Assembly (NCBI RefSeq): GCF_006968745.1
Contig: NZ_CP030118.1
Span: forward strand, 372,001 to 436,000
DNA from: Brasilonema sennae CENA114
GTDB lineage: Bacteria; Cyanobacteriota; Cyanobacteriia; Cyanobacteriales; Nostocaceae
DNA: 64,000 nucleotides
Reading direction: 5' to 3'
Shown: positions 36,495-45,379 of the stretch, one piece after another
Layout of the letters: each line of letters opens with the position of its first letter
Position numbering within the stretch: the stretch's first letter is position 1
Position numbers and translations under genes: made by a program
Notes under the pieces: model-generated
The model's input: only the letters and a program-made list of their open reading frames with translations
What the model was told of the DNA's origin: nothing
Databases searched by the model: none

Positions 36495-38324
36495 TTAGTG
36501 CCATTCGTACCATACGGCTTGTTGGGGTGTGCCAATCTGAATGCCATGCTCTTCAAAAGCAACGCGGACGCGCAGGCGAAATTCGCGACCAACAACCCAC
36601 TGTTGCAGTGGTTGGGTTTTAATCCACACTCGAATCATCATCCCAGTGTGAGCGAGGTTATCGACTCCTAAAACCTCTGGCAGTCCCACTAGGCGATCAC
36701 GCCACTGGGGTTCGCCGTACATCTGTTGGGCAATCTCTTGAAGTAGTGCCAATGCCATCTTGATGTCTGTTTCGTAAGCCACCTCAATCGTAAAATCTAC
36801 CCGCGACCAAATTCGGGTCAAATTTTCTACCTGAGCGATCGCGCTATTGGGAATAGTAATCAAACGCCCTTCATCATTTCGCAGTTGAGTTACCCGCAAA
36901 TTCATATTTTCGACAAAACCCCCTGTTTTGCCACCAGATGTATTGACAATTGCCACCACATCCCCAATCCCATATTGGTCTTCCCATAAAATCAGACAGC
37001 CATTGACCAAATCCTTGACTAAGTTCTGGAAGCCCAAAGAAAGTGCAAAAGCGACAATCGCACCGCCAGCTAGTACCGAACCAATTGAGACTCCCAGACT
37101 TTGCAACACCCAACCAATGGCGATCGCCCAAACAACAAAAGTTTTCAGTCCTTTGATCGCGCTAATAGTTGTGGAGATGCGTAAAGATTTGCGCTGCGCG
37201 TCGGCAATCGTAAAAAATTGAAAATTGAAGAAATGATAGTCTTGCCAATTTTTGGCAAAGCGATCGAGCAATTCATTACTCATCCGATTTGCCAATCCTA
37301 CAAGCAACCAGAGCAACAATAACTGCAAGGGTGCAGATAATAGTTGCAAGGCTAGCTGTTTTGTCAGGGGAAATAAACTTAAAATTGCGGTAATTCCACC
37401 GCTCCACACGATAAATTGACCCCAGATCAGCAGCCATCTCAAGAAAGCAACCAAATTGCGCTGTCGCTCCAAAGTAAATTGTCTTTGCAGCAAGTGGCGG
37501 AACTCCAACAAATATCGAGCATGAGGGACATTGCCTGTAGCCGTATCTGCTGCGGCTTTTGACTGGGCCACGACCGCAGCTTGTCTTGTTGCCAGAACGC
37601 GCTCGCGCACCATCAGCAGTTTATACAACATCCAAAGTAGCAAACTAGCTCCAATCGTGGCTGTAGCTCTGATAAATGCATTCTGAACTTGTTGCTTTAT
37701 CGCTCTAGGTAAACGCTCGTTCAGTTGCTCTAATAACTGTTGGTAAATTCCCGACTGCAACTGTTGCGCTAGTTGCTCTACACTCAGCCCATAGTAATCG
37801 GCATCTAACTGGGTGACAGTTAATAGTTGCAGGGGTACAGAATGATAAGCATCTTTAGCTAGAAGGATAGTATCGCCATCAAGCTGAGATACAAACACTT
37901 GCAATGTTTTGGGATCGAAGTTCGTGTAGAAACCTTTTTGGCGATCGCCTTGCAGTGTTGAACCAATCGGGATTGCAAAATTCTGAATTGGAGCGAAGGC
38001 AATAACGCGGTTGAGGTTAGCCTCAATCTCTTCGACTCTGGCTTCAACCGGAATCTGCTTGCCAGGATTGCTTCGGTTCCAGACAGTCGGGGCAACGACT
38101 TGAAATAAATTTTCCCCATCTAACTTCACTGTCGCTATTTCAATTGCGCCTAGCCGTTGGACTCCTAAAGGCGGTTGGTTAGCACTTTGCACTACAGGAT
38201 TTGCCGGAGAAACCTGCGCCCAAACTTGGGATGTCCAGCCCAGCGCCAGAGTCAAGCTGAATAGAAAGGCGATCGCCAACCTCACACTTGGGCGATCAAA
38301 ATGCCGCCAGCCAGAGAACATCAT
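36495..38324 (-). CDS. MscS-family mechanosensitive channel
   Basis: From ATG 38324 the product has 609 residues. It has a signal peptide (LAIAFLFSLTLALGWTSQVW, cleaved near AQVS), then a periplasmic domain of ~200 residues, four to five membrane helices from about residue 215, and a typical MscS pore and beta-domain: GGAIVAFALSLGFQNLVKDL, ILWEDQYGIGDVVAI, GFVENMNLRVTQLRNDEGRL, ITIPNSAIAQVENLTR. The C-terminal alpha/beta region (WVVGREFRLRVRVAFEEHGI) is complete. Such channels open under membrane tension and release ions. An upstream in-frame ATG at 38381 would put 19 polar residues before the signal peptide, so it is not used. No operon partner. Confidence 0.92.
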   Translation of the reverse strand: MMFSGWRHFDRPSVRLAIAFLFSLTLALGWTSQVWAQVSPANPVVQSANQPPLGVQRLGAIEIATVKLDGENLFQVVAPTVWNRSNPGKQIPVEARVEEIEANLNRVIAFAPIQNFAIPIGSTLQGDRQKGFYTNFDPKTLQVFVSQLDGDTILLAKDAYHSVPLQLLTVTQLDADYYGLSVEQLAQQLQSGIYQQLLEQLNERLPRAIKQQVQNAFIRATATIGASLLLWMLYKLLMVRERVLATRQAAVVAQSKAAADTATGNVPHARYLLEFRHLLQRQFTLERQRNLVAFLRWLLIWGQFIVWSGGITAILSLFPLTKQLALQLLSAPLQLLLLWLLVGLANRMSNELLDRFAKNWQDYHFFNFQFFTIADAQRKSLRISTTISAIKGLKTFVVWAIAIGWVLQSLGVSIGSVLAGGAIVAFALSLGFQNLVKDLVNGCLILWEDQYGIGDVVAIVNTSGGKTGGFVENMNLRVTQLRNDEGRLITIPNSAIAQVENLTRIWSRVDFTIEVAYETDIKMALALLQEIAQQMYGEPQWRDRLVGLPEVLGVDNLAHTGMMIRVWIKTQPLQQWVVGREFRLRVRVAFEEHGIQIGTPQQAVWYEWH

Positions 38325-38808
38325 AAGTGACCGCTCTTGACAACACAACCAGATAGTTTGTTCGCGGTTGAGCGAGCGCAAATTATCCTGTTGTTAAAAA
38401 ACGTGAATGAGAATCGCTAAAAGTGGCATCGTCGATCGCAGAAGTGTAAAAGTAAACATTTTTGTCCTGCCCCTTTTTTCCTTATTGACCTTAAAACCTA
38501 TTATCGTGGCTTTCGATATGTCCGTGAAATATTAAAAATGCTTACAGAAAAGCCTGAGCCTATTTTATTAGCCCAAATTTTTGCCAAGCTTAGTTATTCA
38601 GGACCTATTCATCCCGGTTCTACAGGTTTTGAACCCTCGTAAATTGGCAAAGGTATTGTCATTGTGATTTTTATATTACAGCTATTTTCAGCTATTTGAA
38701 CCACAGATTTTTGTAGAAGTACGGCATGCTGTGCCTCTACCCGTGGTTTATTTCCTTGAAAAGCGCTGTAAGCGAGCGCTCACTTACCAACTACTTTCGA
38801 CCACACCC
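38325..38808. other. Spacer with an unassigned coding-like fragment
   Basis: A + strand stretch at 38484-38642 reads IDLKTYYRGFRYVREILKML, then TEKPEPILLAQIFAK and LSYSGPIHPGSTGFEPS before TAA. It has no start or recognised family and may be a gene remnant. The rest shows nothing clear. Confidence 0.35.
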
Positions 38809-40446
38809 CTAATGAATCTTTTTAGCAAGTTCGTTGGTCATTCGCTGCAATGCTGGTGACATATCATCTGAACCAATATGCACATCCAAGATACAAAAGC
38901 TTTCAGGGTGGGATCGGCTTTCTAAGAGTGCAGCTTCTAACTCACTTTCTGTGTGAACGTCAAATCTACGACCTGCACCTACTACCTCTGAAATTCGACT
39001 ATATTGCCACAGCCGAATATTATTGAATTTGCCATCGAGCAACGGACGCTCTGTTGCGTATCCACCGTTGTTGAGAACAATCACAATTGGATTAAGCCCA
39101 TATCGAGCGATTGTAGATAACTCCACCCCAGTCATTTGGAATGCACCATCACCTACTAACACGAGTGGGCGGATGTGAGGATTGGCAAATTGAACACCTA
39201 TAGCTCCGGGAACAGCAAAACCTAAAGAGGCATAGTAGGCAGGGGATAGAAATCGAGTTTTACCATGAACAAATAAATCTAATCCTCCAAACAGCGAATC
39301 TCCGATGTCTGCGATGACTATCATATCCTTGTTAATAAAGATATTCAATTGCTCAAACAACCGTTTGATCGTGATTAGCTGATCGGGAATGGGAGAAAAA
39401 GAAGTCGCCGGTTTAGAACTATTGGAGAAACTGAGTTCTCGGAAGCGAATGTCAGTTTGAAGTAATCCTTGAACAAAATCTTGTAAACGAATCCCTTGAT
39501 ATTCGTGGCATTGAATAGACGTTTTTTCACTCATGACATAGATGGCACAGTTTGGATCTAAGTGAGCCGTAAACATCCCAAGATTCAAATCCATGAGAAA
39601 AACACCCAGCATAATCACGCAATCGCTAGACTCGACATACTGACGAGCAAACTCACTTCCCAAAGCACCAGCGTAGAGTCCAAGGTAGTTGGTGTGTAGT
39701 TCATTAATCACCGATTTGCCTAAAATGGTATCTGCTACTGGGATATTCGTTGTTTCAGTCAACTGTAACAGTGCTTGCTGCAATCCAAATCGATGAATTT
39801 CCACATCGGCTAGAATCACAGGTTGATGGGCTGCATTAATTAGCTTGACAGTTTCCTCAAGAGCTGCTGCTAAGGAAGTTGGATCGCTGACATCTGTTTG
39901 AGGAATCCACTGATAATCACGATTACCAGGTTGATTGAGCATATCGCGAGGAATTTCGATGTAAACTGGGCGCTTGTAACGTAATGCAGTAGCAAGCACG
40001 CGATCAATTTCCTCAAATGCCTTGTTGGGATCATCGAGTACCGTAGATGCAATGGTAAGTTCTTGAAAGATTTTGTACTGAGTATTAAAATCTTTCACTT
40101 TATGATGTAGCAATGGATGTTGAATACGTTCATTTATCCCTGGTGCGCCGCTAATTATGACCACGGGAGACTTTTCAGCATAGGCTTGAGCGGTGGTATT
40201 TATTACCTTAAAACCACCAACACAATAGGTAATACACACTGCACCTAATCCGCGTAGACGGGCATAAGCATCTGCTGCAAACCCCGCACCTTGTTCATCG
40301 CAGGTATTGATGAATTGAATGGGACTATTTTCTAACAACTTGTCAAAGCCTAGAACATAATCACCGGGTACACCAAAGATATGGTGAACGCCGTGTTCGT
40401 AAAGCCTTTTGATTAAATAAGTTCCAATGGAATCTGCCATTAGCAT
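38809..40446 (-). CDS. Thiamine-diphosphate 2-keto-acid decarboxylase (pyruvate/indolepyruvate type)
   Basis: The 545-residue enzyme has the PDC/IpdC layout. The N-terminal PYR domain has GTYLIKRLYEHGVHHIFGVP and the catalytic Glu in NTCDEQGAGFAADAYARLRG. The HH pair is in HPLLHHKVKDF, near residue 115, a hallmark of pyruvate and indolepyruvate decarboxylases. The central domain and ThDP-binding motif are VGDGAFQMTGVELSTIARYG then VLNNGGYATERPL. It would decarboxylate a 2-keto acid (pyruvate to acetaldehyde, or indolepyruvate to indoleacetaldehyde); which one is not decidable here. ATG 40446 follows AGAGG; an ATG two codons in is possible. It stands alone, with a 310-bp spacer upstream. Such decarboxylases are not universal in cyanobacteria. 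Confidence 0.9.
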   Translation of the reverse strand: MLMADSIGTYLIKRLYEHGVHHIFGVPGDYVLGFDKLLENSPIQFINTCDEQGAGFAADAYARLRGLGAVCITYCVGGFKVINTTAQAYAEKSPVVIISGAPGINERIQHPLLHHKVKDFNTQYKIFQELTIASTVLDDPNKAFEEIDRVLATALRYKRPVYIEIPRDMLNQPGNRDYQWIPQTDVSDPTSLAAALEETVKLINAAHQPVILADVEIHRFGLQQALLQLTETTNIPVADTILGKSVINELHTNYLGLYAGALGSEFARQYVESSDCVIMLGVFLMDLNLGMFTAHLDPNCAIYVMSEKTSIQCHEYQGIRLQDFVQGLLQTDIRFRELSFSNSSKPATSFSPIPDQLITIKRLFEQLNIFINKDMIVIADIGDSLFGGLDLFVHGKTRFLSPAYYASLGFAVPGAIGVQFANPHIRPLVLVGDGAFQMTGVELSTIARYGLNPIVIVLNNGGYATERPLLDGKFNNIRLWQYSRISEVVGAGRRFDVHTESELEAALLESRSHPESFCILDVHIGSDDMSPALQRMTNELAKKIH

Positions 40447-40617
40447 ATTGCTATTCCTCTTGATTTGTGAGTGTTAGAATATTGCTCTCCCTGTAGTTTG
40501 GCGTTAAAGCGGTCGCTTCTATTTCGATAAATTAAGCTTAAGAGCGATTTTTGCGTAAGTCCTACCTTACCCCTCTTCTGTCACTTACATGAGTGAGCTA
40601 CTAGTAAATAAGTTAAA

Positions 40618-40737
40618 TCATCCAGAAGCATAACAGGGTTTAAATTTGTTCATTGCACTAATTAATTGATTGAATCCCAGCAATAACAGCGCTGCCGCGA
40701 CTTGGCTCCCCGCCATCTCTGGTTCTGCTGTAGTCAC
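40618..40737 (-). CDS. Possible small ORF after mntH
   Basis: A 39-codon frame, GTG 40737 to TGA 40618, follows mntH by 19 bp and has AAGGAG just before it, though only two bases from the GTG. It reads MAGSQVAAALLLLGFNQLIS and then AMNKFKPCYASG, with one hydrophobic helix. No family is recognised; it could be a gene end left after rearrangement. The rest of 40447-40617 holds one MITE end. Confidence 0.25.
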   Translation of the reverse strand: MTTAEPEMAGSQVAAALLLLGFNQLISAMNKFKPCYASG

Positions 40738-40756
40738 CACTCCTTATAAACTGCAA

Positions 40757-42097
40757 TTAGAGCCTGATCCAGTCCATCCCAACTTGAATCAGTAACCAAC
40801 TATTAAGTCCAACCAGTAAGACGGCAACTGCCCACGCCATGATTTTGAGCCATCGAGGATTGACAAACTCACCCATCAAGCGGCGATCGCTCGTAAATAT
40901 CACTAACGGAATCACGGCAAATGGAAGCTGTAAACTCAAGATGACTTGGCTGAATACTAATAAGTTACTTGTGCTGTGCTCTCCGAACATCGCGACCGCA
41001 ATCAAGGCAGGAATAACTGCAATCAGTCGAGTGGCTAAGCGACGCAACCACGCGGGTAACTTTATCCGCAAAAAACCTTCCATCACAATCTGCCCTGCCA
41101 AGGTTGCAGTCAGCGTCGAACTTTGCCCAGAAGCTAGGAGCGCAACTCCAAAAATTGCACTTGCACCGCTCACACCCAGCAATGGAGAGAGCAACTGATA
41201 AGCATCTTGAATTTCTGCAACGCCTTGATTTCCAGAAAAATGAAAGGTTGCAGCAGCGACAATGAGAATCGCTGAATTAATCAACAGTGCAAACGATAAT
41301 GCAACTGTAGAATCAATTGTACCGAACTTGATTGCTTCGCGTCGTTTGTTAGTGGTCGGTTGCCAGTTTCGAGTTTGCACGATCGAGGAGTGCAAATATA
41401 AGTTATGCGGCATGACCGTTGCCCCTAGAATCCCGATCGCCAGGTAAAGCATCTCAGGATTGTGCACAATTTCCGAGTTAGGGAGATAGCCCTGCAAAAC
41501 GCTGCCAATTGCTGGGCGAGAAAATAAAAGTTCTGTAGCGAAACAAACTCCAATGGTTGCCACAAGTACGATGACGAGTGCCTCAGTATAGCGAAAGCCC
41601 TTACTTTGCAAAAAGATTAACCCCAGCACATCCAAAGTGGTGATCCAAACTCCTGCCATGAGCGGCAAGCCAAATAAGAGTTGGAGGGCGATCGCACTGC
41701 CGAGTAGTTCTGCCAGATCACAGGCTGCGATCGCTATTTCGCACAGAATCCACAAGATAAAACTCACGCTTGGAGAAAAGTAATCTCGACACGCTTGCGC
41801 GAGATCTTTTCCCGTTGCGACTCCCAGTCGTACACAGAGCGATTGCAGCAGAATTGCCATCAAGTTCGAGAGCAAGATTACGCTTAACAAGGTATAGCCA
41901 AATTTCGAGCCGCCTGCAATGTCAGTTGCCCAATTGCCAGGGTCCATATATCCGACCGAAACTAGGTAGCCCGGTCCCGCAAAGGCAAACATTTTGCGCC
42001 AAAAGCTTTGAACATTCGGAATCGAGATACTACGATGAACTTCAGACAAACTCGGTACAGAATGGGGCATAGATTCGGCTTTACGTTGAAGTAACAT
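40757..42097 (-). CDS. mntH: Nramp-family divalent metal transporter
   Basis: The 446-residue membrane protein has about 11 helices and the Nramp fingerprints: helix 1 YLVSVGYMDPGNWATDIAGG with the metal-binding DPGN, and helix 6 GATVMPHNLYLHSSIVQTR with the MPH metal site. CDLAELLGSAIAL and LASGQSSTLTATLAGQIVME are also typical. It imports Mn2+ (or Fe2+ and others) with protons. Cyanobacteria need Mn for photosystem II, but many use an ABC MntABC system; Nramp is an accessory. ATG 42097 follows AAAGGT weakly; MPHSVPS at codon 10 is another possible start. No riboswitch was recognised in the 150-bp leader. Confidence 0.92.
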   Translation of the reverse strand: MLLQRKAESMPHSVPSLSEVHRSISIPNVQSFWRKMFAFAGPGYLVSVGYMDPGNWATDIAGGSKFGYTLLSVILLSNLMAILLQSLCVRLGVATGKDLAQACRDYFSPSVSFILWILCEIAIAACDLAELLGSAIALQLLFGLPLMAGVWITTLDVLGLIFLQSKGFRYTEALVIVLVATIGVCFATELLFSRPAIGSVLQGYLPNSEIVHNPEMLYLAIGILGATVMPHNLYLHSSIVQTRNWQPTTNKRREAIKFGTIDSTVALSFALLINSAILIVAAATFHFSGNQGVAEIQDAYQLLSPLLGVSGASAIFGVALLASGQSSTLTATLAGQIVMEGFLRIKLPAWLRRLATRLIAVIPALIAVAMFGEHSTSNLLVFSQVILSLQLPFAVIPLVIFTSDRRLMGEFVNPRWLKIMAWAVAVLLVGLNSWLLIQVGMDWIRL

Positions 42098-42251
42098 AAG
42101 CTAACGACCTTTTTATTTCTTTCCATCATGGATATGAGGTTTGTGAGCCTCTCATTTGATTGCCGCAATCAACTTAAATTCAGAGCCACGACCAGATTTT
42201 TGTCCATCACAAGCAACAAAGTAGAAAATTAGAAACCTCGTATCGCTTTTA

Positions 42252-42938
42252 CTACGCTAAAGTCGTCGAGCGGCGAAAATCCAGAATCAGTAAGACTAGC
42301 AGCATGATGAGCGGTGGAAGTAAGGTGACTCCAATTTTGAGCGCGATCCAACTGCTAACGGTCGCTCCAGCTATAAAGCTGAGCCATAGGCTGATGAATA
42401 AGCTGATATGCTTCCTTGCTTGGGGTTCTGAACGGTCTAGCCAAGCTGCTAAGTGAGAACCTAAAGCAGCAAGCATCCCAGTGATATAGGTCAAACCCAC
42501 GCTATCTTGACCAATGTGACGAACAATTGCATTTTGGAGACCCATCGCAAAGACGCTAGTCAGCGTGAGAATCAGCCATGAGTCTCCGCGTGGGTGAGAG
42601 ATCGGCATGACACTGTTGCTGATCACCGCAAATGTCGTTAGTAACGCCACCTGAAGCAGTAACACAAGTCGTAAACCATGACGACGATGCATTATCCGGG
42701 AACCAACGCCCACGCCCAAAACAAACACAATGACGGGCAACACCGCCTTAGCGAATACCTCGCTTTGACCCCGACCTAAATGCAGACCAGCCGTTGTGGA
42801 ATTCCCACTCATGAAGGAGACAAAAACGCCTGACAGGGTGATGTATCCCACGACATCAACATAACCCGCGATAAAGATCAAAGCCATTGCCAGACGACGC
42901 TGTGATAAGAGTAGAACTGAACTGGAGTGATTGATCAT
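42252..42938 (-). CDS. DUF1275 (YoaK-like) membrane protein
   Basis: The 228-residue protein has six or seven helices: LAMALIFIAGYVDVVGYITL, FVSFMSGNSTTAGLHLGRGQ, AVLPVIVFVLGVGVGSRI, LVLLLQVALLTTFAVISN, WLILTLTSVFAMGLQNAIVR and SLWLSFIAGATVSSWIALKI. AGYVDVVGY, FVSFMSGNST and GLQNAxVRxxG are the DUF1275 signature motifs. No function is established. ATG 42938 lacks a strong site. It sits alone between mntH and a repeat-rich spacer. Confidence 0.88.
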   Translation of the reverse strand: MINHSSSVLLLSQRRLAMALIFIAGYVDVVGYITLSGVFVSFMSGNSTTAGLHLGRGQSEVFAKAVLPVIVFVLGVGVGSRIMHRRHGLRLVLLLQVALLTTFAVISNSVMPISHPRGDSWLILTLTSVFAMGLQNAIVRHIGQDSVGLTYITGMLAALGSHLAAWLDRSEPQARKHISLFISLWLSFIAGATVSSWIALKIGVTLLPPLIMLLVLLILDFRRSTTLA

Positions 42939-43039
42939 AACAACAGTGACTATTTTCGGACATCATCAAATGCCGATTACCGAGCAAAGCTCGGAGGGGG
43001 TAGGGTGTAGGGAAAGATGAATCTTGTATTCCTACCCCA

Positions 43040-43148
43040 TAGCCCAATACAGTTCAGTTAAGGATAATAGTAGGTTGGGTTTCGCTCCGCTTTACCCAAC
43101 CTACTAATTTTAAGGTTTTTGGCTCTAACTGAACCGTATTGCCCCATA
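43040..43148. mobile_element. MITE-like nested palindrome
   Basis: Outer ends CAATACAGTTCAGTTA (43046-43061) and TAACTGAACCGTATTG (43126-43141) are inverted with one mismatch. Inside, TAGTAGGTTGGGT pairs with ACCCAACCTACTA (43069-43106). The spacer 42939-43309 otherwise has a CCGAGC/GCTCGG hairpin and no gene. A single copy of one end lies at 60499-60519. Confidence 0.72.
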
Positions 43149-43309
43149 GCCTTAAGAGCATTAGGGTTTAAAGCCCTACCGTTTTAGGACGCTTTTGATT
43201 GGGCGAGATCCCAAACCCCGTCCAATCGTTCTTCTCCACACCCCACACCCCGTTCATATCCACACCTTCACAAGTTAGTGCGATAAGCCGGAGGCTTGAC
43301 GCTACGCGT

Positions 43310-43400
43310 ATCGCTATTGCTCGTCCGATTCCGCGAGCGGCACCCGTAACAATCGCGACCTTACCCAGTAGTGATCGTCGGCTGCTTATGATGCGACCTG
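43310..43400 (-). pseudogene. SDR N-terminal fragment
   Basis: The - strand translation reads LLGKVAIVTGAARGIGRAIA and then IRV before becoming a GCTACGCG-type repeat. This is the nucleotide-binding start of a short-chain dehydrogenase, truncated on both sides and distinct from the two SDR sequences at 4654 and 9138. Confidence 0.75.
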
Positions 43401-43439
43401 CTCTAATGACGGCACGACCGCGCGCTTTTGAGCACAGAT

Positions 43440-43676
43440 GGCATCGACCAAAGCACGATCATGAGATGCGCGGTAACAAGTTCGTGTGGCGTGAGTTCCA
43501 GCCATTGCGTCAGCGAAACATCGTTGAAGCGATCGCTCGCGAAAATATCTAGAAACCAGCATGGTTGTTGTTCCGGTGTGTTCAACATAATGCGCCATTG
43601 ACATCGGCACATAGCCAACATCACCCGCTTGGAAGTCGAACGTCCGTGAGGTACTTTCAAAAGCGAATATGGTCAT
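43440..43676 (-). pseudogene. Oxalate decarboxylase-like cupin, C-terminal fragment with frameshift
   Basis: The - strand reads MTIFAFESTSRTFDFQAGDV then GYVPMSMAHYVEHTG in one frame and continues LDIFASDRFNDVSLTQWLEL then TPHELVTAHLMI in another. Together these match the end of the second cupin barrel of bacterial oxalate decarboxylases (GDVGYVP...HYIENTG; DVSLxQWLAxTPPELVxxHL). A frameshift lies near 43560 and both ends are missing, so it is not functional. An intact related cupin gene lies 133 bp upstream. Confidence 0.82.
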
Positions 43677-43808
43677 TCGTGCCTCACTTTTAAGATAGTA
43701 TTGCCACTCATCATCCTGGTAGATTTCGGGTTATTAGCTTATCAGTGGTGATTCGAGTGGCTCCAGAGCGCGTGGAGGTTATCATACCTGTGCGCCCTAC
43801 CAATCGCA

Positions 43809-44375
43809 TTAAGCAGGGGATGACCGCTTCTTGACAATCGTCACAGGCTTCTCAATCTTGGGTAGGTTGCTGAAGACATCAGCAGAAACACCAAATACCG
43901 CAGCCATGACATCGTTTGGTATCACGCTTAGTGAATTGACAATACCAAGGTCGTTGCGTGGCTCTGGCACACTACTGTTAAACACAATCATGACAATGAG
44001 TTCTTCGTCATCGCTGGCATTTTCAAAGTAGTGAAAAAAGCCTTGAGGAGCGAACACGACATCACCCTGACCGGCTTCGAAGGTGTAATGTTCCTGTTGA
44101 AGACCTTGCATCGCCCACTTAGCCTTCCCAGATACGACGTAGTTAAACTCCCACGCGCTCGGATGCCAATGGGGCTCTCGAACGCCACCAGGCTCAAGGT
44201 GGAAGAAATAGGTAGCACCTTTTTGACCCGCCAGAGCCGGCCAGTTGTCTTCGTTTCCACCCCGTAAGTTTCCTCCGTCAAATGTGGTTGGCGTTAAAGC
44301 TGCAAGGTGAAAGAGGTAAGGGCAAGAGGGATCAACACCATTCACAACTTTGGAATTTGTATTTGCAATTGTCAT
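43809..44375 (-). CDS. Cupin-domain protein (oxalate decarboxylase-like)
   Basis: The 188-residue product starts at ATG 44375 behind AAGGAG. It is a single-cupin protein. The metal-binding motif 1 is GGVREPHWHPSAWEFNYVVS (His, His, Glu) with a preceding ATYFFHLEP strand; motif 2 is GQGDVVFAPQGFFHYFENAS (His). The C-terminal part (DLGIVNSLSVIPNDVMAAVF, then GVSADVFSNLP) resembles single-domain relatives of oxalate decarboxylase/spherulin. Substrate and reaction are unknown; Mn binding is likely from the ligand set. No signal peptide. It lies between a broken bicupin gene and one arm of the inverted duplication. Confidence 0.86.
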   Translation of the reverse strand: MTIANTNSKVVNGVDPSCPYLFHLAALTPTTFDGGNLRGGNEDNWPALAGQKGATYFFHLEPGGVREPHWHPSAWEFNYVVSGKAKWAMQGLQQEHYTFEAGQGDVVFAPQGFFHYFENASDDEELIVMIVFNSSVPEPRNDLGIVNSLSVIPNDVMAAVFGVSADVFSNLPKIEKPVTIVKKRSSPA

Positions 44376-44521
44376 GTCTACATCTCCTTAATAGGTATAA
44401 CGTTATTGAAAAAAGCACGACCCCTTTCAGATTTACCAGCTATCGGCATTCTGTCTGTCACAAAAGACCAAAACAGAGTATTAAATTGCAACCTAAACGG
44501 AAACTAACAAATCAATAGGTT

Positions 44522-44902
44522 TCATCCCTCTTGCCCACAAGCTTGACTTAGGAGCGACCGCCCGTTCTTGAACACCTCTAAGGTTCCCTGCTGTCGGTGA
44601 TCTCCCCGCCCGCCAAGAACTTGGTACACATAGTTGTCATTTTTAAACTTATACACCTCAGCGGCTCCTGTATTCTCCCTGGTTCCATTGCCCAACCTTA
44701 AATTTCCTAGAGGCCCTGTAGCGCGGTAAAGCAGCTCACCCGAAGCATATCGTCTCCAAACATTTACAGTGTAATCACTTTGGCACTTCAGACTGAGCAA
44801 TAAGCTCGCAGTCGAGTCAGCCGAGGCAGGTAAAGGGAGATGAGCTAAAACACAAGTTGTCAAACCCAACAGTACTGTAGATTGTTTCGATAGTAGTTTC
44901 AT
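44522..44902 (-). CDS. Small exported protein, paralogue of 4132-4512
   Basis: The 126-residue product has a signal peptide (MKLLSKQSTVLLGLTTCVLA, cleavage near ASA at residue 28) and the same two-cysteine mature domain as the copy at 4132 (LKCQSDYTVNVWRRYASGEL, QVLGGRGDHRQQGTLEVFKN, SQACGQEG). Differences are mostly conservative. GGAGGAG precedes ATG 44902. No known function. Confidence 0.8.
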   Translation of the reverse strand: MKLLSKQSTVLLGLTTCVLAHLPLPASADSTASLLLSLKCQSDYTVNVWRRYASGELLYRATGPLGNLRLGNGTRENTGAAEVYKFKNDNYVYQVLGGRGDHRQQGTLEVFKNGRSLLSQACGQEG

Positions 44903-44931
44903 TGTCTCCTCCCGTTTTGAAACTTCTCAAA

Positions 44932-45105
44932 TTACCTTGTCGTCAGAAGACCGTGAACAAGAATCAACAGCACAATCAACGTAACGTTGATCGCGTTGTT
45001 GCCAAAATGCAAACACTGAAAACGCAACTCGTGCAACTGGAGTCAGAATCAATAGCAAAATGCCGAGTTGGATGATACCTCGCCCCACAGTGCCAATGGC
45101 ACTAA
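44932..45105 (-). pseudogene. DUF1634 remnant, copy 2
   Basis: The - strand still encodes GRGIIQLGILLLILTPVARV and AFSVFAFWQQRDQ, as in 3710-4009, but a 16-bp deletion shifts the frame. The upstream part is missing. A 15-codon frame MTKLWHELRKLLQTD (45129-45176) precedes it and may be the start of another broken gene. Confidence 0.75.
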
Positions 45106-45210
45106 GAAAAGCCGAAACACTTGTGGTTTAATCAGTTTGCAATAGCTTACGTAATTCATGCCAGAGCTTTGTCATCAAATGTTCGCTTCGTTCGTTGCAA
45201 TAGCGGTATT

Positions 45211-45355
45211 GCATAGCTTCAATATATGCAATTAGCTTTGACTTGTCGTCCACTGAGAGTTGAAACTTTTATATGATAGAAAGATTGATTAACCAGCCCA
45301 CCTAAAATAGGAGATTGACTCGAACTTAAGTTGGAATTCAGACTCAAACTAAAGC
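45211..45355 (+). promoter_or_regulatory. Conserved ~150-bp module, copy R2
   Basis: It carries CTTCAATATATGCAATTA, TGTCGTCCACTGAGAGTTGA and AACTTAAGTTGGAATTCAGA, in the same order as R1. On the - strand it would lead into the tiny frame at 45129-45176; on the + strand it leads into a kinase remnant. Confidence 0.65.
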
Positions 45356-45379
45356 AATGAACCGTTTGCTCGATTACCG

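Larger units (their letters stand above)
44430..45105 (-). repeat. Inverted segmental duplication, copy 2 (partner 3836-4603)
   Basis: Read on the - strand this segment has the same order as copy 1: DUF1634 3' end, small exported gene, 3' flank ending GACAGACAGAATGCCGATAG. It is shorter by ~90 bp between the genes and has a 16-bp deletion within DUF1634. The two arms bracket about 39.8 kb. Confidence 0.85.

Noticed and set aside
43199..43552. 117-codon + strand frame
   Set aside because: It lies opposite the SDR and cupin remnants, whose - strand homology is convincing.
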